Of a stretch of DNA of 14,112 bases, positions 6,121 through 14,112 are shown piece by piece. Each line of letters begins with the position of its first letter. Within the stretch, counting starts at the first letter, position 1. Location of the stretch: NCBI GenBank assembly GCA_945877725.1, contig CAMDXR010000038.1, forward strand, positions 1-14,112, read 5' to 3'. This DNA comes from Limnohabitans sp. Rim8. GTDB lineage: Bacteria; Pseudomonadota; Gammaproteobacteria; Burkholderiales; Burkholderiaceae_C. The notes below the pieces were generated by a model. It made no database searches, was not told where the DNA came from, and saw only the letters and a program-made list of their open reading frames with translations. The position numbers and the translations under genes are program-made.

Positions 6121-7011
6121 TTACTTCTTGGCGTAATCTTCAGCAGGCTTGTCGTTCAGGTTGGCCCAGGCTGTTTTGGTGGCCTCGCTGGCCTCTAAAC
6201 CCACCTTGGTATTTTTGGGTGGAATGGGTTGCACAAACCACTTGTCATACGCCTTGGCCATGTCACCACTTCGGACCATGTCGCGAACCGTGTCATCGGC
6301 CAATTTCTTGAAGGCCGGATCGTCTTTGCGAATCATGATGGCGATGGGCTCCACGCTGAGCACCTCGCCCACAATGCGGTAATCGGCGGGGTTTTTGGCC
6401 GTGGCAATGTTGCCCGCCAAAATCTGACCGTCCATCACAAACGCATCGGCGCGACCCGACTCAAGCAACAAGAAGCTGTCAGCATGGTCTTTGCCGAAAA
6501 CTTCCTTGAAGTCAACGCCATTGGCGCGTTCGTGCTTGCGCAGCAACTGCACTGAGGTGGTGCCTGTGGTGGTGGCTACATTCTTGTTAGCCAATTGGGC
6601 AATGGAGGTGATTCCGGAAGCCACTTTGGCAGCAATGCGAACTTCTTCAACAAAGGTGGTCAACACAAAAGAAACATCTTTTTGGCGGGCAGCGTTGTTG
6701 GTGGTGGAGCCACACTCGATGTCCACGGTGCCGTTTTGCACCAAAGGAATGCGGTTTTGTGAAGTGACCGACTGGAGTTTGACATCTACTTTTCTGCCCA
6801 CGGCTTTTTCCACGTTGCCGATGATGCGTTGGCACACTTCGTAGTGGAAACCGGCATATTTGCCATCGCCCAAGGTGTAAGACAAGGCACCTGACGAGTC
6901 ACGCACACCCATGGTGATGACACCCGATGATTTCACTTTGGCCAAGGTGTCAGCCTGAGCAGCGACACAAGCGAGAGCGGCCACGGCAACAGCCAGCAAT
7001 TGTTTTTTCAT
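6121..7011 (-). CDS. gltI: Periplasmic glutamate/aspartate-binding protein
   Basis: This solute receptor captures glutamate or aspartate in the periplasm and delivers it to the GltJK channel. The 296-residue precursor begins with a Sec signal peptide (KK, hydrophobic core, then AAQA before Asp21 as the likely signal peptidase I site). The mature part shows family-3 binding-protein features: TLAKVKSSGVITMGVRDSSG near 22-41, YHYEVC-like substrate-lobe sequence, VTSQNRIPLVQNGTVDIECG near 83-102 with the following STTNNAARQKDVSF, and VATTTGTTSVQ around 146. These resemble E. coli GltI (302) and its Burkholderiales homologues. The ribosome site GGAG is well placed before ATG 7011. It heads the gltIJKL unit and is preceded by a structured leader. 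Glutamate/aspartate as ligand is inferred from family resemblance, not shown by the sequence alone. Confidence 0.95.
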   Translation of the reverse strand: MKKQLLAVAVAALACVAAQADTLAKVKSSGVITMGVRDSSGALSYTLGDGKYAGFHYEVCQRIIGNVEKAVGRKVDVKLQSVTSQNRIPLVQNGTVDIECGSTTNNAARQKDVSFVLTTFVEEVRIAAKVASGITSIAQLANKNVATTTGTTSVQLLRKHERANGVDFKEVFGKDHADSFLLLESGRADAFVMDGQILAGNIATAKNPADYRIVGEVLSVEPIAIMIRKDDPAFKKLADDTVRDMVRSGDMAKAYDKWFVQPIPPKNTKVGLEASEATKTAWANLNDKPAEDYAKK

Positions 7012-7034
7012 TCATTTCTCCAGAAGGATTGCTT

Positions 7035-7075
7035 AAAAAAGAAAAATCTAGCACCGAAACCATCAGCTCGGGTGC
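7035..7075 (-). terminator. Stem-loop with U-tract in the gltI leader (attenuator or sRNA terminator)
   Basis: On the minus strand GCACCCGA (7075-7068) can pair with TCGGTGC (7057-7051), giving seven pairs with one bulged C and a ten-base loop. After UAGA comes a T-rich run of 12 bases (five Ts, C, six Ts; 7046-7035). The element ends 23 bases before the gltI start, just ahead of its GGAG ribosome site. It could attenuate gltI, end a small leader RNA, or terminate readthrough from the LysR gene. Confidence 0.5.
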
Positions 7076-7080
7076 ACCAG

Positions 7081-7105
7081 AAGAGTCAGGAATGTCCTGC
7101 CTCTT
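7081..7105. repeat. 25-bp imperfect palindrome in the gltI leader
   Basis: AAGAG, T, CAGGA, ATG, TCCTG, C, CTCTT: two arms of eleven bases with a single mismatch around a three-base centre. In RNA it would form a firm hairpin about 70 bases before the gltI start; in DNA it could be an operator for a dimeric regulator. The minus-strand 3' side has no T-run, so by itself it is not an intrinsic terminator. Confidence 0.7.
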
Positions 7106-7216
7106 GCATTTTCAGCACGAAATGTGCCTACCATTTAGCAGATTGTCACTATAGTCAGTTTGAGGTCAGCCATTTATCAGGGTGTTCCCGAGTCAATATG
7201 CAAAAAATGCATGCCC

Positions 7217-8170
7217 TCATGAAAGAGGCCGTGCTTCTGTCTCCATTTGGGTCTTATTGACCAAATAAGACCACAGATCAGCGGCACTCCGCTTGGGGAC
7301 TTGGCGGTTGCCGGGTTTTTCACGGTAAGCGCGCACTTCCATGGTCAAGGACAGGGGAGCCTCGCCCATCAAAGACACTTCGACCAAGGCGCCCGACTGA
7401 ATTTCTTTCCTGACCGCGCTTTGGGGTAAAAAGGCCATGCCATGCCCTTCAAGCGCCATGACTTTCAGGCCTTCGGCCATGTCGGTTTCGTAGACACGCT
7501 CTAAGTGAATCGGAGTTTTGGCTTGTTTGAGTATCCAATCCGTGATGCCTCCCAAATAAGCCCCCGGGGCATAACCCAAATAAGGCAAGGGCCTGGCTAC
7601 CGCACCCGGCAAGTCAAAAACCGCCCGTCCGTCCGGACCGGCTTTGGCATAAGGGGCAATGACTTCCTGACCCAAAACCACCATCTCGTAGCGCTCAGCA
7701 TCCAGTTGCAAGGGCTGCGAGGGGTGGTGATAAGCAATCAACACATCGCAACCGCCCTCTACCAGCCGCATGGCCGCATCGTGCACATTGAGCGCAATCA
7801 GGCGACTTTTGATCGGGCCAAACCCCTCACGCAGGCTGGCCACCCACGACGGGAAGAAAGTAAACCCCAGCGTATGGGGCACGGCGAACTCGATGAAATC
7901 TTGCCCGGCCGAATTGTGCCCACGCAACATGGCGCGGGTGTTTTGCAAGGATTGCAACATCTCCAGCGCCTGCGCATACAGGGTTTCACCTGCAGGCGTC
8001 AGTTTGGTGGGGTAGGAGCTGCGGTCTACCAAATCAGCGCCGGCCCAAGCCTCAAGTGACTGAATGCGACGCGAAAAAGCGGGTTGCGTGACATGCCGCA
8101 ATTGGGCTGATCGGCTGAAACTGCGGGTTTCAGCCAAACTGACAAAATCTTCAAGCCATTTGGTTTCCAT
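7217..8170 (-). CDS. LysR-family transcriptional regulator
   Basis: A 317-residue LysR-type DNA-binding regulator. The N-terminal winged helix-turn-helix (residues 1-60) is typical: WLEDFVSLAETRSFSRSAQL, then HVTQPAFSRRIQSLEAW with the recognition helix at about 27-45. The remainder is the periplasmic-binding-protein-like effector domain, roughly 90-300 (for example HTLGFTFFPSWVASL and the GMAFLPQSAV segment near 255). The start ATG 8170 lies 6 bp after the exporter stop codon, so the two are probably one transcript. It is also directly upstream of gltI in the same direction, making glt regulation a reasonable hypothesis; the exporter is the other candidate target. The effector is unknown. 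Confidence is high for the family and low for the regulon. Confidence 0.93.
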   Translation of the reverse strand: METKWLEDFVSLAETRSFSRSAQLRHVTQPAFSRRIQSLEAWAGADLVDRSSYPTKLTPAGETLYAQALEMLQSLQNTRAMLRGHNSAGQDFIEFAVPHTLGFTFFPSWVASLREGFGPIKSRLIALNVHDAAMRLVEGGCDVLIAYHHPSQPLQLDAERYEMVVLGQEVIAPYAKAGPDGRAVFDLPGAVARPLPYLGYAPGAYLGGITDWILKQAKTPIHLERVYETDMAEGLKVMALEGHGMAFLPQSAVRKEIQSGALVEVSLMGEAPLSLTMEVRAYREKPGNRQVPKRSAADLWSYLVNKTQMETEARPLS

Positions 8171-8176
8171 GCTGAA

Positions 8177-10048
8177 TTATGTCGCGGCAGCTGGCGCCGA
8201 TAAAGCGGACGGCGCTTCAGAATTTTGTTGCAAAGCCCACATGCTGGCATAGCGCCCTTGGCGGGCCAACAGTTCGGCATGATGGCCACGTTCGATGATT
8301 TCCCCGGCCTCCATCACCAGTATTTCGTGCGCATCCACCACCGTGGACAAGCGGTGCGCAATGACCAACGTAGTCTTGTTTTGGGCCACGCTGGCCAATT
8401 CAGCCTGAATGGCGCGCTCGTTGGCCGAATCCAGGGCCGAGGTGGCTTCGTCAAAGACCAAAATCGGCGGGTCTTTCAGTAGCGTTCGGGCAATCGCCAC
8501 ACGCTGTTTTTCACCACCCGAGAGCTTCAAGCCGCGCTCGCCCACCGAGGTCTGATAGCCCTTGGGGGTCGAAGCAATGAAATCATGAATACGGGCAGCA
8601 CGCGCCGCGCCCTCAATGTCGGCTTGACTGGCCCCCGGACGGCCATACGCAATGTTGTAGGCCACGGAGTCGTTGAACAACACCGTGTCTTGCGGCACGA
8701 TGCCCAGCGCCTTGCGCACACTCGACTGAGTAACTTGCCGGATGTCCTGGCCCGCGATGCGGATAAAGCCTTGCTGGACATCGTAAAAACGAAACATCAA
8801 GCGCGCCAGGGTGGACTTACCCGAACCCGAGGGGCCGACCACTGCCACCGTTTTACCCGCCGGAATGGTGAAGCTGATGTCCTTGAGGATTGGACGATCG
8901 CTTTCATAGGCAAATGACACGCGGTCAAACACCACGTCGGGGGCACCCTGCAAAGCCAAGGCCTGCGCGTCCGGCGCATCGGCCACTTCACGCTCACGGT
9001 CCATCAGCACAAACATCTTTTCGAGGTCGGTCAGGCTTTGTTTGATCTCGCGGTACAGCACGCCCAAAAAGTTGAGCGGAATGTACAACTGGATCATGAA
9101 CGCGTTGATCATGACCAGATCGCCCAAGGTCATGCGACCCGCCACGACGCCCTCGGTGGCGCGCCACAGCATGGTCACCAAAGCCGCCGCAATGATGAGT
9201 TGCTGCCCGGTATTGAGCACCGACAAGGTGGTTTGCGCCTTGAGTCGGGCCATGCGCAAACGCTCTAGGCTTTCGTCGTAACGCCCGGCCTCAAACACTT
9301 CATTGCCAAAATACTTGACCGTTTCGTAGTTCAGCAAGGAATCGATGGCGCGGGTGTGCGCCGCCGAATCAAATTCATTGGCTTGCTTGCGAAATTGCGT
9401 TCGCCACTCGGTGATGCGGACCGTGAAGACGATGTAAAAAATCAGGGCCAACAGCGTGATGATTGCAAACCAGGCATCAAATTTCACCGCCAAAATGGCC
9501 AGTACCAAGCCGACCTCAACAAGCGTCGGGATGATGCTGTAAAGCGAATATGAAATCAGCGACTCGATGCCCCGCACGCCCCGTTCAATGTCCCGCGTCA
9601 TGCCGCCGGTCTGGCGGGCCAGGTGAAAACGCAGGCTCAGGGCATGCAAATGCTCAAAGGTCTGCAAAGCAATGCTGCGCGAGGCCCCCTGGGTCGCTTT
9701 GGCAAACACCAGTTCACGCAACTCGGTAAATGCCGAGGTCAGCAAGCGCAAAGCGCCATAACCGACCAACAAGGCCACCGGCACCACCAAAACCGCCTGG
9801 GGGTCACTCGGCTTCAGGCTCATGGCGTCTACCAACTCCTTGAGCAGTAAGGGCACACTCACATTGGCCAGTTTGGCCCCCACCATCAGACTGAGCGCAA
9901 TCACCACACGCCATTTGTATTGCCACAAATAGGGCAACAAGCGCGACAAGGTTTTCCAGTCGCCGCCAGAGGACGCAGGGGGCGCAAGGCCTTTGGAGTG
10001 ACCAGAAGTTGGGGCAGCAGGTGCAGAGCTTTCGCCGTGTTGGCGCAT
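8177..10048 (-). CDS. Atm1/ABCB7-type ABC exporter (permease fused to ATPase)
   Basis: A 623-residue half-transporter, expected to act as a homodimer in the inner membrane. Helices lie near residues 45-68, 87-108, 165-190, 193-212, 283-300 and 310-335. The ATPase domain carries Walker A GPSGSGKST (405-413), Q-loop Gln453, signature LSGGE (509-513), Walker B ILVFDE (529-534) and switch His565. The subfamily call rests on GGMTRDIERGVRGIES (148-163) and SVLNTGQ (276-282); the Asn and Gln of the latter match glutathione-binding positions in bacterial Atm1. Such proteins export glutathione-linked compounds, including metal conjugates. A TTG at 10057 would add three residues; I prefer ATG 10048. 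The N-terminal 30 residues are low-complexity and Ala/Ser/Pro-rich. It is divergent from yciA across 40 bp and followed by the LysR gene. Substrate is inferred only. Confidence 0.92.
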   Translation of the reverse strand: MRQHGESSAPAAPTSGHSKGLAPPASSGGDWKTLSRLLPYLWQYKWRVVIALSLMVGAKLANVSVPLLLKELVDAMSLKPSDPQAVLVVPVALLVGYGALRLLTSAFTELRELVFAKATQGASRSIALQTFEHLHALSLRFHLARQTGGMTRDIERGVRGIESLISYSLYSIIPTLVEVGLVLAILAVKFDAWFAIITLLALIFYIVFTVRITEWRTQFRKQANEFDSAAHTRAIDSLLNYETVKYFGNEVFEAGRYDESLERLRMARLKAQTTLSVLNTGQQLIIAAALVTMLWRATEGVVAGRMTLGDLVMINAFMIQLYIPLNFLGVLYREIKQSLTDLEKMFVLMDREREVADAPDAQALALQGAPDVVFDRVSFAYESDRPILKDISFTIPAGKTVAVVGPSGSGKSTLARLMFRFYDVQQGFIRIAGQDIRQVTQSSVRKALGIVPQDTVLFNDSVAYNIAYGRPGASQADIEGAARAARIHDFIASTPKGYQTSVGERGLKLSGGEKQRVAIARTLLKDPPILVFDEATSALDSANERAIQAELASVAQNKTTLVIAHRLSTVVDAHEILVMEAGEIIERGHHAELLARQGRYASMWALQQNSEAPSALSAPAAAT

Positions 10049-10049
10049 A

Positions 10050-10088
10050 GGGGACAATCCAATTCAACGTTAACCCTTGATTGTGCCC
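10050..10088. promoter_or_regulatory. Inverted repeat filling the exporter/yciA divergent spacer
   Basis: GGGGACAATC (10050-10059) and GATTGTGCCC (10079-10088) are inverted copies with one mismatch in ten, spaced by 19 bases centred on AACGTT. Each arm ends next to one of the two start codons. The arms contain -10-like hexamers, GACAAT for the plus strand and CACAAT for the minus strand, each with its gene's ATG about 30 bases downstream. Overlapping face-to-face promoters or a shared operator are both possible; no strong -35 is seen. Confidence 0.5.
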
Positions 10089-10499
10089 ATGTCTGAATCT
10101 CCACACCCCAACACCGTGACTTTGCCAACCGACCAGGAGTTGGTGCTCAAGGTCATCCCCATGCCGGCCGACTGCAATGCCAGTGGCGACATCTTCGGTG
10201 GCTGGGTTATGGCCCAAGTGGACTTGGCCGGGGCGGTCCTGCCCGCCCGCCGCATCAAGGGCCGCATGGTCACGGTGGCCGTCAACGAGTTCATCTTCAA
10301 GCAACCCGTGAAAGTGGGCGATTTGCTGTCTTTTTTCTCGCGCATCGTGCGGGTTGGCCGCACTTCCGTCACTGTCAAGGTAGAGGTGTTTGCCGAGCGG
10401 ATGACCTTGCAAGGCCAATACATCAAGGTAACCGAAGCCCACCTGACTTATGTGGCCGTGGACGAACTGGGTCAGCCCCGGGTGGTTCCGGCTGAATGA
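10089..10499 (+). CDS. yciA: YciA-type acyl-CoA thioesterase (hotdog fold)
   Basis: YciA hydrolyses a broad range of acyl-CoAs to free acid and CoA in the cytoplasm and is usually a hexamer. The 136-residue product, close to E. coli YciA (132), carries the family signature NASGDIFGGWVMAQVDLAG at 30-48, with Asp45 the expected catalytic acid. GRTSVTVKVEV (90-100) and the KVTEAHLTYVAVD strand (113-125) also match. The frame is open further upstream (GTG 10083, TTG 10077), but ATG 10089 gives the best family N-terminus; there is no good Shine-Dalgarno for any of them. It is the only plus-strand gene. It diverges from the ABC exporter across 40 bp and converges on the YigI-like thioesterase with 31 bp between stop codons, with no obvious terminator there. 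Confidence 0.93.
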   Translation: MSESPHPNTVTLPTDQELVLKVIPMPADCNASGDIFGGWVMAQVDLAGAVLPARRIKGRMVTVAVNEFIFKQPVKVGDLLSFFSRIVRVGRTSVTVKVEVFAERMTLQGQYIKVTEAHLTYVAVDELGQPRVVPAE

Positions 10500-10530
10500 G
10501 CCCGTGCTTGTGCCGCTCGGGTCGGCAGCC

Positions 10531-11013
10531 TCAAGACACGATGTAAGCCGCAGCGCCGGTTGACATCAAGGTGCCATCGGGCCCGCAAAACTCCATTCGT
10601 GAAGAACCGACTCGGGAGCCCACCCGCAAGGCGTTGGCCGTGATGGTGAAGTATTCACCGATGCCCGGGCGCAGATAGTCCACGCGCAGGTCAATGGTGC
10701 CCAACTTGGTAAATCGTTCAAGGCGCTTGGCGGGCGGTTCGTCCATGTGCTTGGCCGCCATAGCCGCCATGACGGCTGCGCTGCCAATGGCGTCTAACAC
10801 GGCACTGATGACGCCCCCATGAACCCGGTAGTAGGCGAAGTGCCCCACCAGTTCGGGCTTCATGTCGATTCGGGCCACCACCCCATCGGGTGAGACTTGG
10901 GTCAGTTTCAGGCCTAGCGTTTTGTTGAAAACAATCTTTTCTTCAAAAATCTGACGGAAGCCTTCGATGTATTCGGGTTCAAGAACGACCGGGGAGGTGG
11001 AGCGATGGGACAT
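10531..11013 (-). CDS. PaaI/YigI-like hotdog thioesterase
   Basis: A 160-residue single-domain hotdog protein. HGGVISAVLDAIGSAA at 65-80 holds the conserved HGG and Asp74 of the PaaI-type active-site helix, and GTIDLRVDYLRPG at 105-117 is nearly the same as in E. coli YigI, a thioesterase acting on medium- and long-chain acyl-CoAs. The function is therefore probably hydrolysis of acyl-CoA in the cytoplasm. It is the last gene of the acyl-CoA dehydrogenase group, 63 bp after the isomerase-like gene, in keeping with removing stalled CoA esters during fatty-acid breakdown. ATG 11013 is the only good start; its ribosome site is weak. Family is well supported; chain-length preference and the YigI label are from memory. 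Confidence 0.87.
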   Translation of the reverse strand: MSHRSTSPVVLEPEYIEGFRQIFEEKIVFNKTLGLKLTQVSPDGVVARIDMKPELVGHFAYYRVHGGVISAVLDAIGSAAVMAAMAAKHMDEPPAKRLERFTKLGTIDLRVDYLRPGIGEYFTITANALRVGSRVGSSRMEFCGPDGTLMSTGAAAYIVS

Positions 11014-11076
11014 GCCTGGCTTTTCAAATAGATCAGTGTGGGCGAGTCTACAGGCCCAAGCGACTGGCCTATCGGT

Positions 11077-11841
11077 TTAAAGCTTTGAAAAGTCGGGTTT
11101 ACGCTTTTCCATAAAAGCACCAAAAGCTTCTTTGGCAGCGGGCTCGCGCAGCATGCGCCCAAAGCTTTGACCTTCTTCGGCCATTTTTTGCAAGACTTCT
11201 TGCTGGAAACTGCCCTTCATCAAACGTTTGGTTTCAATGAGCGATGACAAGGGTTTGACGGCCAGCTTGCGCGCCTGGGCCTGGGCGTAGCCGTTGACCT
11301 CGGTGGGAGGCACAACGCGATTGACCAAGCCAACTTCTTGAGCCGCTTCGGCAAAAAAGGGCTCACCCATGAGCAAGGCTTCGGCTGCGCGGTGGTAGCC
11401 AAACATGCGGGGGGCCAAGAGGCTGGAGGCCGCCTCCGGGCACAGGCCAAGGTTGACAAAAGGCATGGAAAATGCGGCGTTGTCCCCCGCGTAAACCAGA
11501 TCGCAATGGAACAGCATGGTGGTGCCAATGCCCACCGCAGGCCCGGCCACGGCGGCCAACAGGGGCTTTTCAAAGGTGGCAATACCGCGCAAAAAACGGA
11601 AAACGGGCGACTCTTGTGTGCTGGGAGGCTGGTTCAAAAAGTCCCCAATGTCGTTGCCCGCGCTGAAGATGCTCTCATGGCCCTGGAACAACACCACCCG
11701 CACGCTGGCATCGGTTGCGGCCAACGCCACGGCATCGGCCATAGCGGCATACATGGCGGCAGTGATCGAATTTTTCTTGTCCAGACGGTTGAAGGTGATG
11801 GTCATCACCCCTGCGTCGGTGTGGGTCAGGATGTCAGACAT
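11077..11841 (-). CDS. Crotonase-fold protein, probably a delta3,delta2-enoyl-CoA isomerase
   Basis: A 254-residue enoyl-CoA hydratase/isomerase family protein. The CoA-binding and oxyanion elements are visible: FSAGNDIGDF (59-68) and AGPAVGIGTTML (99-110). Canonical hydratases have two catalytic glutamates; here Thr107/108 stands where the first would be (GGCEL region) and Phe128 in FSMPFVNLG replaces the second. Instead Glu136 in LGLCPEAASSLL matches the single catalytic glutamate of ECI2/Eci1-type isomerases (LGxxPEGxSS). I therefore infer that it shifts 3-enoyl-CoA double bonds to the 2-trans position, needed for unsaturated fatty acids, rather than hydrating. Automatic annotation would probably say enoyl-CoA hydratase. 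The ribosome site AAGGA is well placed before ATG 11841. It lies 47 bp after the DUF2147 gene in the same unit. Confidence 0.9.
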   Translation of the reverse strand: MSDILTHTDAGVMTITFNRLDKKNSITAAMYAAMADAVALAATDASVRVVLFQGHESIFSAGNDIGDFLNQPPSTQESPVFRFLRGIATFEKPLLAAVAGPAVGIGTTMLFHCDLVYAGDNAAFSMPFVNLGLCPEAASSLLAPRMFGYHRAAEALLMGEPFFAEAAQEVGLVNRVVPPTEVNGYAQAQARKLAVKPLSSLIETKRLMKGSFQQEVLQKMAEEGQSFGRMLREPAAKEAFGAFMEKRKPDFSKL

Positions 11842-11888
11842 GGAATTCCTTGGTTGGGTCTGCGGTGTTGGTTCGGGGCTGGCGTGGC

Positions 11889-12332
11889 TTATTGGACCCG
11901 AATCCAGGTTTGGGTACGGCCCAACAAAGGCGCACCAATGTAGCCACGGACTTCGAGTTTTTTGCCCCCGTCAATGGGGGTCAAGCGCAGGCTGTAGTTC
12001 TTGCCGTTCTCGGGATCAAGAATTTTTCCACCCTCCCAGACCAATTTACCGTCGCTTGCTTGACCGCCTCGGATGATTTCGAGGCCAATTTTCGGTTTGT
12101 CCTTGCGGTCATCCGAGCACAAATTGCAATTCGGTTCGGTGCCGGGCGTGGTGAGCAATGATTTTTCGACCACGCCCGACAAAACCCCTGCGGCGTTTTG
12201 GCTGATGCGAATCTCAGCCTTGGGCTGTTTGGTGTCGTCGTCGATGCTGCGCCACAAGCCCAAAGGACTCATTTGGGCCTGGGCGGCCACGGCCAACAAA
12301 CTGAGACTCAAGACGAATATGGGTTTGATCAT
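11889..12332 (-). CDS. Secreted DUF2147 family protein
   Basis: A 147-residue exported protein. The N-terminus (MIKPIFVLSLSLLAVAAQA before Gln20) is a clear Sec signal peptide with an AQA cleavage motif and no lipobox. The mature part fits DUF2147: SPLGLWRSIDDDTKQPKAEI near 22-41, a paired-cysteine segment PNCNLCSDDRKDKPKIGLEI near 68-87, GGKILDPENGKNYS near 101-114 and LEVRGYIGAPLLGRTQTWIR at the end. The family is predicted beta-rich and periplasmic; I know of no established biochemical role. CxxC (Cys70 and Cys73) could form a disulfide or bind a metal. It sits between an acyl-CoA dehydrogenase (27 bp upstream) and the isomerase-like gene (47 bp downstream) as the only exported product of the group. 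Confidence 0.9.
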   Translation of the reverse strand: MIKPIFVLSLSLLAVAAQAQMSPLGLWRSIDDDTKQPKAEIRISQNAAGVLSGVVEKSLLTTPGTEPNCNLCSDDRKDKPKIGLEIIRGGQASDGKLVWEGGKILDPENGKNYSLRLTPIDGGKKLEVRGYIGAPLLGRTQTWIRVQ

Positions 12333-12359
12333 GTTGTTCTTTCGGTCGGGTTGTCAAAA

Positions 12360-14112
<1,753 letters not shown>

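Larger units (their letters stand above)
7012..7216 (-). promoter_or_regulatory. gltI upstream/leader region
   Basis: The 205-bp gap between the LysR gene and gltI must hold the gltI promoter, since the glt genes are unlikely to depend wholly on readthrough. A -10-like TATAGT lies at 7153-7148 (minus) but lacks a good -35, as is common at activated promoters. Other visible elements are a direct repeat CTGMTAAATGG (minus strand; 7180-7170 and 7141-7131), a 25-bp imperfect palindrome at 7081-7105, a small GCAC/GTGC hairpin near 7114-7126, a perfect GGTGCACC at 7071-7078 and the U-tract stem-loop. The neighbouring LysR protein is a plausible binder, by position only. Confidence 0.5.

Noticed and set aside
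7198..7228. Terminator for the LysR gene
   Set aside because: A four-base CCTC/GAGG stem and an A/T-rich ATGCA/TGCAT dyad lie around the stop, but neither is strong enough to call; readthrough toward gltI remains possible.
10500..10530. Possible terminator between the convergent thioesterase genes
   Set aside because: Only four or five weak pairs (CCCG/CGGG) and no T-run on either strand.

Overview
The window looks like ordinary chromosomal DNA of a betaproteobacterium, most likely a Comamonadaceae-type member of the Burkholderiales. The grounds are moderately high GC, the style of the proteins (a DUF3025 gene next to pyrC, a C-terminal-domain acyl-CoA dehydrogenase grouped with DUF2147, a gltIJKL cassette) and the absence of tRNA, rRNA, phage, IS or CRISPR features. 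Family-level placement is inferred from protein resemblance recalled from memory, not from a search.

Layout. All genes but one lie on the minus strand, so the text reads best from right to left. At the right edge, a lipid-oxidation group (14112 to 10531) runs: acyl-CoA dehydrogenase (5' end outside the window), a secreted DUF2147 protein, a crotonase-fold protein with enoyl-CoA isomerase rather than hydratase residues, and a YigI-like hotdog thioesterase. The only plus-strand gene, a YciA-type acyl-CoA thioesterase (10089-10499), converges on it. YciA is divergent, across just 40 bp, from an Atm1-type ABC exporter followed 6 bp later by a LysR regulator (10048-7217).

Next comes a glutamate/aspartate ABC importer, gltI-gltJ-gltK-gltL (7011-3874). 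It has a structured 200-bp leader and an intercistronic hairpin between the binding-protein gene and the permease genes. Then follow pyrC (dihydroorotase), a DUF3025 gene overlapping its end, and the heat-shock membrane protease htpX (3748-919). At the left edge a DMT/EamA permease is cut by the window; its start is at 563.

The genes are housekeeping. The more interesting material is non-coding: a four-copy 28-bp hairpin-forming tandem array behind htpX; a 13-bp tandem array in the pyrC leader; a candidate pyrC promoter whose extended -10 uses the gltL stop codon; a sigma-32-like promoter ahead of htpX; several stem-loops, one with a long U-tract, in the gltI leader; and a near-perfect inverted repeat filling the exporter/yciA spacer. 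I see no convincing new multi-gene system here.
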